Shown: piece by piece, positions 32,260 to 41,364 of the stretch
Numbering within the stretch: the stretch's first letter is position 1
Layout of the letters: every line of letters starts with the position of its first letter
NCBI GenBank assembly: GCA_036346375.1
Contig: CM070511.1
Location: 3,844,001-3,908,000 of the forward strand
DNA length: 64,000 nucleotides
Reading direction: 5' to 3'
Origin: Guadua angustifolia
Taxonomy: Eukaryota > Streptophyta > Magnoliopsida > Poales > Poaceae
Made by a program: the position numbers and the translations under genes
Notes under the pieces: model-generated
Told to the model about the DNA's origin: nothing
Databases searched by the model: none
Seen by the model: only the letters and a program-made list of their open reading frames with translations

Positions 32260-32819
32260 CCACTGGGGCGTGGGCCGTAGCGTTTAGGTCAGTAGGGTTG
32301 CCGCTAGAGAGATCTGAGTGGCTAGCCGGGTCACCAGTCCGCGCGGGCGTATGGTGTTTGTAGCCCCCGAGTGATGCGTGGGGGCCGATACGCGAGCCGC
32401 CACGCAGCACTTGAGCTCGGGAGGAAGAGAGCATGCTTATAGGGAAGAATTTTCCTCGGCTTGTGTCCCGTGTTCCGGTTTTCTTCAGCCGATGGGCCTG
32501 CTTCCAGGATGGCTGGTGCGATCGTGGCGGCCCAGAAGCTTGAACCGAAGAGGCGTGACGCGCCTCTGTTGGGAGCGGTGCCCCTGCGCCAGGTCTTGTT
32601 GCATTTAATGTGGGTAGTGGGGAGTGGCGAGGGCCTGTCGTGTGGTCGCAGGGTGCGGAGTTAATCGCTGTCAGCGCCTGCCCCGACGCGTCGCTTTCTT
32701 GGCCGCCCGCCTTGCCCATATAAATAGGTTGAGGAGGGCGTGAAAGCGACCACGCTCAGCCAGATTATCGCCACTGCGCCGTCTTTTGGCCTTTTTTCTT
32801 CCAGTTTCCTCAGCGAGAA
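32260..32819 (+). promoter_or_regulatory. Probable promoter region with TATA box inside fragment D
   Basis: CATATAAATAGG at 32717-32728 is a good TATA box, followed by a ~90-base leader to ATG 32820. Upstream sequence has no supported gene. This could be an internal promoter for the downstream frames. Confidence 0.45.
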
Positions 32820-33862
32820 ATGGCTAGCGGTGGTGACGATCGGAGGGCTGAGAAACGAGTGGCCGAAGTGGAACCGCATGGTTCGGTCCCCAAGAAGTCT
32901 CGTGCTGGTGCTAGACCCTCGGCCGGGGCGACGAAGATCAAGATCACCCTTCCTTCGTCGGTCTTTGCGCCGGGAACCCCCAATCGAGGTCAGGGTTTGT
33001 TGATCGGCGCTGAGATTGCCTTTATCTTGTTTTTGCTGACGCGGGGTTTCTTCTTTCCTTTGCTAGCGCTTCTGGACTAGGCTTGGTTCCACCACCCATG
33101 ATGCGGGAAATGGCGGTTGTCGTCCCTTCGCTGCCTCGACCGTCTCCTATGACGGGAGGCACGGCAAGCAGACTTGGCGGCGGCGTCAAGGGCCGAGGGC
33201 CTCTCTTGACGCCCAGGCCGCCGCGACCGCCGCCCGGGAGGCGGACGCGTTTTGGCAGCGATCGCGAGTTCAGGTCGCCGAGAAGGAGCCGCCAAAAGCC
33301 TTGAAAGAGGCGCAGCGAAGCTGCCTCGCGGCCGTAATCGCGAAGAGGGCTCGCGAGGGCACGTGAGGAAGCGGCGACGTGGCGTACTCGTGCCGAAAAC
33401 GTCAGCGTCGTGGCCGATATGCTGCACGCAGAGCGCGCACATTCACGCAAGAGCCTCCTGGCCGTGCTCCGCCCCGCGTTTGAGAGCATGCGCCAGAGCC
33501 TGAGGTGGCTTGGGGTGGGGCTGCAGGAGCCCCTGGAACGGACTGCAAAGCAATACGCCTTCGGGCTCTCCCAGGCAGCCGAGGCTCTGGATGACCTACC
33601 CCGGGCCTTGCGCGAGCGCGCCGCCTGCGAGGGGCAGGCAATCGCCACCGACGTTGCGATGTATGTGCTGGCCTGCTGCACCAGCCGTGACGCCTCCTTT
33701 TGCGCGCACACAGCCATCGCTGGGATCGAAGGAGACCCCCGCGAAATGCGAGCGAAAGTGCACGCGGCGGCGGAGATGGTGGCGGGGCTAGCCGTGGTCA
33801 CCGCGGGCCCCGAGGTCGGCAGCTCCGATGACGACGACGACGACGATGACTTTGCTGGGTGA
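32820..33862 (+). pseudogene. Second plus-strand gene segment of fragment D (acidic C-terminus)
   Basis: ATG 32820 opens MASGGDDRRAEKRVAEVEPH and TKIKITLPSSVFAPGTPNRG. A donor (GAG|GTCAGG, 32989) and acceptor (GACTAG, 33080) keep frame into GLVPPPMMREMAVVVPSL. After a frame change near 33300 come coiled-coil residues (VAEKEPPKALKEAQRSC), then LHAERAHSRKSLLAVLRPAF, LQEPLERTAKQYAFGLSQAA and a terminal run of eight Asp before the stop. The last part resembles the usual C-terminus of Tat antisense proteins, so it may be the rest of the same gene displaced by the duplication. Confidence 0.5.
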
Positions 33863-34123
33863 TCCACCAAGCGCCGACGCAGAATCTCTTTTGCTTTTGG
33901 TTCGATCAAGCTGTATGTATTTTGGGGACACCTTGTTGGTGCGTTGTTTTACAATCTTAGACTTTGCCGCTCGCATTTTCTTGTGTGATACGCACCTGCT
34001 CGGACGGCCATTGTCCTCGGGTCATGCTGACCCTTTGAGCGTGGGTCGAGCGCTATATGTAGGTGATGACCGCAGGGCAGCCATGATCTTTGGGCGCAAA
34101 CCGGCGTGCGTAATCATGCTGGG
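33863..34123. other. Downstream tail of fragment D
   Basis: 261 bases with no gene. Composition switches from GC-rich to AT-rich at about 34123, marking an element boundary. Confidence 0.4.
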
Positions 34124-34715
34124 GCTACAAAAAATAAAGGACTTTTTTTTAAAAAATCAGAATGTAATTAAAATGAAAGGGATCTTGAAACATATTATTA
34201 TGTCCTTTCCAAAAATAGCTCAACAAAATACTCAATTTAAGAACTAAACATACCCATTAGCCAACGAGTTGACCAAACCCTTGAACTCTGAAAGAACATG
34301 AAGACATTTGGTAATGTATAATTTAAGTTATATTATGAATAAAAGGTCAAATTCATGTAGCGCACTATCACCCTCTGAGTAATGGTGAAATTACATATAA
34401 TCCCAAAAAAAATCTCACGATCGATACATATAATGCTCCACTATCTTCTCAGATCTTTGGACTTCATTTTTGGAGGCAGTACTTTACCTGTAAGATAGTG
34501 TCCACACTGTAGCAAAACCAAGAAAGCAACTACATTATCATGAACAAGTGAACCGAGATAGTTACCAAGTAGGAGAAAAAGAAAGCTCTATAAAAACAGT
34601 TGCCATCTCTGCGAGTCCGTCTTAAGAGGACATAATGCTGACTAAGAATTTTTACAGAGAATGATTTTCAGGTTAGCACGAAACACTTAATAACAACAGA
34701 GATTCTAGAATCAAG
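34124..34715. other. AT-rich intergenic or intronic DNA
   Basis: No gene or repeat recognised. Probably non-coding flank or intron of the gene-fragment region to the right. Confidence 0.3.
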
Positions 34716-34890
34716 TTAGTTGCATACAAACTTTTTCTTCTTTTTTTCTTTATCCAGTAGGTCAATCAGTAGTTTACTGTCTCTCAAGTACTCATCATAG
34801 CGGCATTTCCAGACGTACTTGCATTCTCGAGATGCTTCTCTCTTGGTGAAATGTGGGAGCAAAAGATATGTCTGGTTATAATGGTTATAA
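34716..34890 (-). pseudogene. Exon-like fragment downstream of the RdRP-like exon
   Basis: The minus frame reads REASRECKYVWKCRYDEYLR then DSKLLIDLLDKEKKKKKFVC and a stop. Possible acceptor sites are near 34850-34890, but the phase does not join directly to the exon at 35247-35400 with the first acceptor. It may be a short helical segment of the same gene; family not established. Confidence 0.4.
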
Positions 34891-34946
34891 CAAAGTACAG
34901 GGAAACAAGTAAAGGAAAACAGTGAACAAATATCAGGCAGTTCATT

Positions 34947-35108
34947 CAATTTTCAACAAGTTGGGTAGATCACATCAGTAACTCATCATAGGCCCAAAAA
35001 GGCCAAAACTAGTCGGTTGCTCAATATGGATTACATCAGTAACTCAGCATAGGCCCAAAAAGGCCAAAACTAGTCAATTTTCAACAAGTTGGGTAGATCA
35101 CATCAGTG
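34947..35108. repeat. Direct repeats, 128-bp and ~65-bp offsets
   Basis: CAATTTTCAACAAGTTGGGT occurs at 34947 and 35075, and CATAGGCCCAAAAAGGCCAA occurs near 34987 and 35048. A local duplication within presumed intron sequence. Confidence 0.75.
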
Positions 35109-35246
35109 AACCGAAATATTCATATGAGCAAGCAGCACAACAATCAGTAGAATTAATAATATGCAAAATCTCCATAGTGCAGATAAACTAAATGAAAATA
35201 CCAAACTGAAAAGGCAACAACAGCTAGCTAACTAGAAAGAACTTAC

Positions 35247-35400
35247 AAATTGGCCGAACATTCTCAGATTGTAGCAATATTACTTTGTCTGCTTCATCAT
35301 ATATTCTGCCCAATATGGATGTCGAATGGTAGGAAGAATATGCTTTCCGATCCATGAAGTGCGGATATTGTTTTATCATCAGATCACCTTCAATATTGAT
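35247..35400 (-). pseudogene. Exon of an RNA-dependent RNA polymerase-like gene (probable RDR fragment)
   Basis: A clean exon on the minus strand: acceptor TTTCTACCCTCCCAACAG before 35400, donor GTAAGT at 35246-35241, 154 bp, fully open in one frame. The peptide contains IEGDLMIKQYPHFMDRKAY and SSYHSTSILGRIYDEADKVI. The YPHFM...SYxSTSxLGxIYD pattern matches my recollection of the C-terminal part of plant RDR proteins, most like the RDR3/4/5 group. No catalytic DxDGD core was found nearby, so this is a fragment. Identification is by memory of the pattern only. Confidence 0.5.
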
Positions 35401-36759
35401 CTGTTGGGAGGGTAGAAAGATAAACCGTTAAAGTATGATATACTTTGGCATGCAATGAACTTAGGACTTGCAAAGTATCAAAATAAGTAACCAAGCGAAC
35501 ACAACCTTAGAGAGAACCCATGAGCCAAACCAAGAAATGCCAATTACCTCTGCCTCGGACCAAGAATGGGATTTCAATCAGTATTTGTAACAAGCACAAA
35601 CATCTTGACCTACTGTGAACATTGAAACACCACTTCATGCATGTCTGGAGAAAATGTGTCTCACATATGCAATTACATAAGAGCGTACCGGTGACCATGG
35701 ACTGGGTTCTGGAGCAATTTGTCGATAGGAGAATTTTGCCTGACCCGATCTTGCTTCAAAACTTCCTGTCAAAATATATTTACACTTCAGTGCAAATCTC
35801 AAACTAAAGACAATTTATATTCAAAATAGAATTTGTCACAATGAGTTATATTCCATTCTTTATTGATTCTCTACTAGAAAGATAAACAAGGAAAGGGGAC
35901 TAGGGCAAGAAGAATTATTGTTTCTCCACCAAAAAAGAAAATAAGGGGAAGGGCAAGATGAACCGCAAGAAGATAAATTCTAATGTTTTGGGCAAAATAA
36001 GAATGAACATGGGACTCTTTGCTCTGTGACATCTGACTTATTCCAACATATCCAACACTTGTTTGGAAATATTGAGCTCGGTTGCCCTAGTATTGTAGAG
36101 TTACTTCATATGCAACGTACCCTAGGAAAATGGCAATCACGATGGTCTTAAATCTGCTACTCTTGAGACCCTCAAGAGAAAGGATTAGGATCTGAATATC
36201 GGGATGTCGATCGATTTATTTCACGGAAATAACTGAACTCATCCAAATACATCGAAAAACATGCAACGGTTAACATCTACCTAATATACAATCTACAAAT
36301 AGAAGACTATAAAAGCTGAAAAATGACTTCCTTCCTTGTCCGCACTACGAGAATCATCTGGACATTAACATGGTCATAACTTGTATGTAGAAAGATAACA
36401 TTTTTCATGAAAACATCATGAATTACAGGTTGTACAAGGCATCGTGCACTTTTAGTTACTATCTTGTTTCACATAAAAGTCGAGACAACTATCTCAACTA
36501 TTTACTCATTGAAGCATAAATTTTAAAATTCACCGATGTCAAGTGAACTGACCTCCCCACAAGCCTCCATGATGACAAGCCATTCTTAGTAAATGGTACC
36601 AAGTGTTTTAGATGATCTTTAAGGATAGTGTTTGTGCCTGATTTGTCCCTTGCCTTATTCTTTACGCAAAAGATAACAATGAAATGCCATCAATATAATA
36701 TTATACAATTGAAGCCAATTAACTTTATAGTTTATAAATTCAAGTAATTGACGCAGGCA
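35401..36759 (-). pseudogene. Further exon-like pieces and introns of the same fragment
   Basis: A short minus-strand piece after acceptor TTTTGACAG near 35765 reads EVLKQDRVRQNSPIDKLLQN, phase-compatible with the next exon. Another reads NKARDKSGTNTILKDHLKHL near 36650-36590. The rest is AT-rich with no gene seen. Exon assignment is tentative. Confidence 0.3.
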
Positions 36760-37130
36760 TACTCTATATATGATGCACCCTCTAGAGCTGGCAACTTGTT
36801 TGTGTCAAGCTCCATATTGTCTTCAGTATTTAGCTCTTCCAATAAAACAGGTTGTATTTCCTCCGCCAAAGAACCATGCGATTACGTCTTCTTGTCAAAT
36901 GTAATCGCTTTTAAATCACTTAAATCAGCAGCTTGTGTCTCCTGATCCGCACAAGGCATAGGAGAACATTCTTTACTCCTATAATCACGGTGATACACAC
37001 ACCCTACATGTACCAACTGAGCTTCCTCTACAATCAATGCTTTCTCTGTGTCAAGCTGCATTCCACCATCAGTATTTGGTTCTTCTAATGAAGTAGGTTG
37101 AGCTTCATTACACAAAGAATCATCCAAGTC
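36760..37130 (-). pseudogene. Internally duplicated exon-like segment, unknown protein
   Basis: The minus frame 37127-36882 reads SLCNEAQPTSLEEPNTDGGM and QLDTEKALIVEEAQLVHVGC. A diverged second copy of the same peptide block (LNTEDNMELDTNK-like) lies at 36770-36860 with frame breaks. The nucleotide repeats TGTGTCAAGCTSCAT and CAGTATTTRGYTCTTC show an old tandem duplication. The family is not recognised; it may be a disordered linker of the neighbouring gene fragment. Confidence 0.4.
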
Positions 37131-37821
37131 TGATTTACTGTCAGCTAAAGCTTGTTTTATATCACTTGAACTACCATATGTCTGAATACGAAAGAAGCAT
37201 CACAAAAGTGCTTAGTGATTGTAGAAACCCCCCCGTATAAGTGCAAACAAACAAGGAAAAGGGGATTTTAGAGAACTTAGCAAGCAGAGAGGTTTACCGA
37301 TTAATCGAGCATCCAAATCACCTAACTTTTGCCAAGTCATGTTGTATAAAACAACATAAGGAAATTATTTATGTGTTGCTTTTAAAATTTAGAATATAGT
37401 TGTATGCATTGCACACCTCTTGCCTCGACGTCGTAGAAGATGAACATATTACAGATCAATAACAACACTATCTTGAAAGCCCTTGAAATTTGGGCGTGTA
37501 CCAAAGCTTATTCTCTCGCAACACGAATCGCATTGAAGTCTAAACAACAAGGCTCGGCATTCTCTCGTATTATGCTTCGGGATAGGAAAAGCGCATCCTC
37601 TAAAAAATGTCAGACATCCCTAGGTCGAAATAATCGCACTAAGTGCGTGAATCTTGAGCGAGCAATTAGGCAAAACAAGCGAGCGGAGAGTGGATTTGGG
37701 ATTCTGGGCGTCGTGAGACAGCGATGTCGGCGAGGAAGCACTTGTCCGTGAATCCGCCAAGACGACCACCTTGGACTTGCCGATGTCTGACTGTCGTGTG
37801 GCCGCATAAAATCGCATGGTT
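37131..37821. other. AT-rich DNA with no supported gene
   Basis: Short frames on both strands only. Probably intron or spacer of the gene-fragment region. Confidence 0.3.
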
Positions 37822-38121
37822 TTAGGCGGTGGGAGGATTTCGAGGGAAGATCGAGAAGAGGGCGCGAGTTGGGGTGGAGATACCCTCTGAGGTGGGGATT
37901 TCGCCTCCGGTCGGAGGAGTCGGCCTCACCAGTGCATCAACCGCCTCTGAATGCTTTCGTCTTGAGGCGGGGTTCTTGTATGCGTTCGTCTTGGCGGCGG
38001 CCATGGCAATGGGCAAGGCGGGCGTGGCCAGCTGTGATTTGGCAAAGAAGGGCAGGGAAGCAGGAGGTGGGAGAGAGGCGAGCGAAGAGAGAGAGAGAGA
38101 GAGAGAGAGAGGAGGAGACAC
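37822..38121 (-). pseudogene. First-exon-like segment, unknown protein
   Basis: 99 codons on the minus strand. The likely start is the internal ATG giving MAAAKTNAYKNPASRRKHSE, since the upstream Leu/Ser-rich part comes from the GA microsatellite at 38086-38111. It ends RALFSIFPRNPPTA. GC-rich with a GA-rich leader, as in grass first exons. Function not recognised. Confidence 0.35.
38086..38111. repeat. (GA)n microsatellite
   Basis: About 13 uninterrupted AG/GA units, followed by GGAGGAGACACACGGG. It would lie in the 5' leader of the exon-like segment at 37822-38121. Confidence 0.9.
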
Positions 38122-38129
38122 ACGGGCTA

Positions 38130-38365
38130 GGTTAAAACACAGCCGTTAAATTCGTGGGCCAAACAGACGTCGAATTTAATTAAATTCGTGCGCTAGTTCA
38201 AAAATCGACGAATTTAAAATATAAATTCGTGGGTTTTTTTAGCCCACGAAATTAATTAAATACGTGGGTTTTTTTAAAACCGACGAATTTAAATATTTAA
38301 ATTTGTGGGTTTTTTTGGCCCACGAATTTAAAAAACCCACGAATTTTTCCCTGTTTCTTGTAGTG
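38130..38365 (-). mobile_element. CACTA element terminus with subterminal inverted repeats
   Basis: The terminal TTTCTTGTAGTG (38354-38365) is the complement of the typical terminal repeat CACTACAAGAAA. Inside it are several short inverted repeats built on ATTCGTGGG / CCCACGAAT and CGACGAATTTAAA, forming hairpins such as TTCGTGGG...CCCACGAA at 38225-38250 and 38305-38330. This is one end of a CACTA element; the other end was not found. The gene fragments to the left may be its cargo. Confidence 0.8.
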
Positions 38366-38422
38366 ACTGTGGGGCTCGATAGCTTCGCTCATTCGCAGGA
38401 AAGACACCAAGATCGTGGGAGC

Positions 38423-38700
38423 ATGGCGCACCTCATCGACGGACATTCCTCGAGTGTGGGTTTGGGCTGGACCCCGACTCCGTGTCCCTGTTTTCGCCCT
38501 CACCGCCGCCGCACGAGTAGCACGACTTGATGGCGGACAGCCATGGCGCGGGCGCGGCGGCGGATGGTCGTGATCCGCAGACCCCTGAGGACGCTCGTTG
38601 GATGGTACATGTCGCCATCAACCAGGCAATAACTGCCCTCTGGCGGGAGGACCAGGAGAATGCTGGCACATCGTCTGGGCATCCCAAACTTCCTCCTCAG
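38423..38700 (+). pseudogene. gag N-terminal fragment of element A
   Basis: The ATG at 38423 corresponds to 47482 in element B. One frame reads ARWMVHVAINQAITALWRED, homologous to MVQVAINQAITALVRGPEK in B. It ends at a deletion junction near 38700 that fuses it, out of frame, to the RNase H region. Confidence 0.6.
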
Positions 38701-39499
38701 GGAGAGCGATGTCCTGCACGGCTCGAAGGAGCGCTACCCGCAAGTACAAAAGCTGTTGTATGCTCTCTTAATGGGTTCGCACAAGCTTCGTCATTACTTC
38801 CAGGCGCACTCTGTGGTCGTCCCGAGCAACTTTCTGCTCAGGGACATCTTAAGGAACCCGGAAGGCAGCGAAAGAATCACCAAGTGGGCTATGGAACTGG
38901 CAGCATTTGATGTCCAGGTCGTAGCTCGCACGGCCATCAAATCGCAAGTGCTCACCGACTTCGTGGTCGAGCAGACGTCGCAACTCTCTCTTGAGCTCGA
39001 GGTCGAGGAAGAGAAGCCCTGGATCATGTTCTTTGATGGTTCGAGGTCCTTCAAGCGCTCGGGGGTTGGAATCCTTATTCTTACCCCGCGCGACGATCAA
39101 TTGAGGTACGTGGTTCATTTTGGGTTTCCGGCGACCAATAACGTGGCAGAGTACGAAACTCTCTTGGCGGGTCTACGAGCTTGCAAAGCTTTGGGCATGA
39201 GCCGGTTGGTCGTAAAGGGCGACTCCCAGCTCGTCGTCAATCAGTACAACAAGGAGTACCAGTGCTCGGGAGATTCGATGGCAAAGTACCTTGCCGAGGT
39301 GCGCAAAATGGAGAAGTGGTTTCAGAACCTAGAGCTCAAGCACATACCTAGGAGGAACAACTCCAGTGCCGACTTCCTCTCCAAGCTCGGCTCCTCTGAC
39401 GATGAGATCCCCTCCGATGTCATCCTGGAGACGCTGGCGGCCCCCTCGATCTCCGATCAAGAGGTCTTGCTCACCGTGGTCGAAGGTATTCCCTCCTAG
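38701..39499 (+). pseudogene. RNase H region of element A
   Basis: The open frame 38660-39499 covers the end of the first RNase H region (KERYPQVQKLLYALLMGSHK, KWAMELAAFDVQV) and a complete-looking second RNase H domain typical of Tat: WIMFFDGSRSFKRSGVGILI, NNVAEYETLLAGLRACKALG, KGDSQLVVNQYNKEY. The acidic residues D, E and D of the active site are present. It ends at a TAG after VVEGIPS where the polyprotein would normally continue. RT and protease upstream have been deleted. Confidence 0.75.
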
Positions 39500-40732
39500 G
39501 CTGAACCTATTCACAATTTCCTTGCAAAGGGCGACCTACCGCCCGACCCTGCCGAGAGGGGCAGGATCAAGCATCGGGCGAGTTTATACATGCTCGTCGA
39601 GGGGAAACTCTACAGGCGGAATGTGTCTGGAGTACTAACAAGGTGCGTCACCACGGAGGAGGGTAAGTACCTGTTAAATGACATCTACTCAGGCCTCTAT
39701 GGAGCGCACTCTTCGTACAGGACGATGATTGGCAAGGCCTTCCGCATGGGGTATTATTAGCCAACGGCGCTTCAGGATGCCCACGACATCGTCCGCGCCT
39801 GTCGTGCATGCCAGTTCACGCCTGGGAGTTGCATCAGCCCACCTACGCGCTTCAAACCATCCCGCTCGCTTGGCCTTTCTCGACGTGGGGGCTGGACATC
39901 CTTGGCCCTTTTCCTCAGGCGGTCGGGGGTAAGAAGTTCCTGTTCATTGTTGTTGACACTTTTACTAAGTGGATAGAAGTCGAACCGGTCTCGACCATAA
40001 GCGCTTTCGGTAATTGTCCAATTTTTTAAGCTTGTTTGTGGTCACCAGTGCACGGGTTCCATGCAAAATTATCACTGACAATGGTACGCAGTTTACTAGT
40101 GAGTTGTTCTAGGAGTTTTGCGAGGACCTCGGCATCAAAGTATGTTTCGCTTAAGTGGCTCACCCCCAGAGCAATGGAGCGGCGAACGCAGCCAGCGGAC
40201 AAATCGTCTAGAGGCGTCAAAAAGCGAGTTTGGATGAGCTCGAGCGCTATGGCAAGACACAGGTGGGCGAACTTCCCGTCTTATGGTCTATTTGTACCAC
40301 GGTCGGCCGAGCAATGAGGTCCACACCCTTCCAGCTCATGTTCGGTATTGAAGCCGTCCTGCCTCCTGAGGTTACGCTGGGCTCTGCTAGGGTCAGCTTG
40401 GTTGACCAAGTCGACTTCGAGTACGAGCGGTCCTCGACCTTACCCTCGCAGAAGAAGTAAGATGCCGTGCACTGCTACGATCAACGCACTACCTGCAAGC
40501 TCTTCGCAGACATGCGTCTCGATCGATACGACTTATGGAGCTCCTTGTTGGGGACCGAGCCCTAAGACGAATTCAGGGCTCGTCCAACACCAACAAGTTA
40601 TCCCCGCGGTGGGAGGGCCCCTATAGAGTCGTTTCAACAGATCGCACGGGGGCTTACCGGCTAGTGATGCCTGACGGCAGAGAGCTCTCTAGCTCGTGGA
40701 ACATAGATCAGCTTCGGAAGTTTTATGTGTAA
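39500..40732 (+). pseudogene. Integrase of element A, broken
   Basis: Zinc domain GLYGAHSSYRTMIGKAFRMG and ACRACQFT; core WGLDILGPFP with the first Asp, ITDNGTQFTSE with the second, and the region around HPQSNGAANAASG where the catalytic Glu is not readable. The C-terminus reads LSPRWEGPYRVVSTDRTGAY and ends SSSWNIDQLRKFYV before TAA 40730-40732. Several stops (39760, 40110, 40155) and frame changes are present. Confidence 0.7.
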
Positions 40733-41364
40733 TCCCTACACCTTAAGTTTCAATATAGCTGTTCTTCAATTCTCGCCCTTTACACCTTTTCCTTTTTGTT
40801 GTGCATTCTGTCGCTTTTTGTTCGAGACTTCTTCGAATACGACCTACGTACAACGTGCACTCGCTCTTAGTCTGAATGTCGCAAGCTTAATGTTCATCCC
40901 CAGTGGTCGAGCTGAACGTAAGCCAAATCTCTTCGCAATCCAGCTCCTCCTGTGCCCGGGCTCGAGCTAAAAGCCTCGCAGTTTGGACCATTGAGCAGTG
41001 CACAAGGTCGTGGTCGGGATTCGAATATTAGTCTGGGCGTGACCATCACTATCGAGCTCGTTTTTGTCACGTTTACTCCCCCTGCGGATCTTTTCTCGAC
41101 TTTGCAGGTCGCAGTAGTTTGCTAGCGTCTAAATCTTGTGCCCAAGGCCGGCGTTGCTCGACCATGGACCCAACGGGGCCTGGATGAGGACATACCACCG
41201 GCGAGCGACCTAAATTGCATATCTAAGGGCAAAATAGGCGTACACCAAATGTCCTCGACCAAAACAACTTGAAACAAGATGAGTTTGATGTCCCCAAAAG
41301 AAATATAGCTCTATTAAAATATTTTGTCTTAGTGTTTTTTACAGGTTATCCGGCCTAGATCTAT
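40733..41364. other. Spacer between pol and antisense gene, element A
   Basis: 632 bases, no gene. It is homologous to 53053-53562 in element B and lies between two convergent transcription units, so it should hold both 3' ends. Confidence 0.5.

Larger units (their letters stand above)
26718..34123 (-). mobile_element. Tat-lineage Ty3/gypsy fragment D (minus-oriented)
   Basis: Has a 3' LTR with purine tract at its left end and an antisense gene on the plus strand, but no pol and no second LTR. GC-rich throughout, with a sharp change to AT-rich DNA at ~34123. Orientation follows from the purine tract beside 27058 and from GTTTATACTGGTTC near 26810, the reverse complement of the GAACCAGTATAAAC segment of the plus-oriented Tat LTRs. 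Confidence 0.7.

Noticed and set aside
34128..34140. GGCTACAAAAAA at the GC/AT boundary as a degenerate CACTA end
   Set aside because: Only 8 of 12 bases fit CACTACAAGAAA and no subterminal repeats are visible; kept only as an element boundary.
36343..36354. CACTACGAGAAT as a possible left end of the CACTA element ending at 38365
   Set aside because: No subterminal repeats follow it and the flanking three bases (CCG) do not match those beside the right end (ACT).
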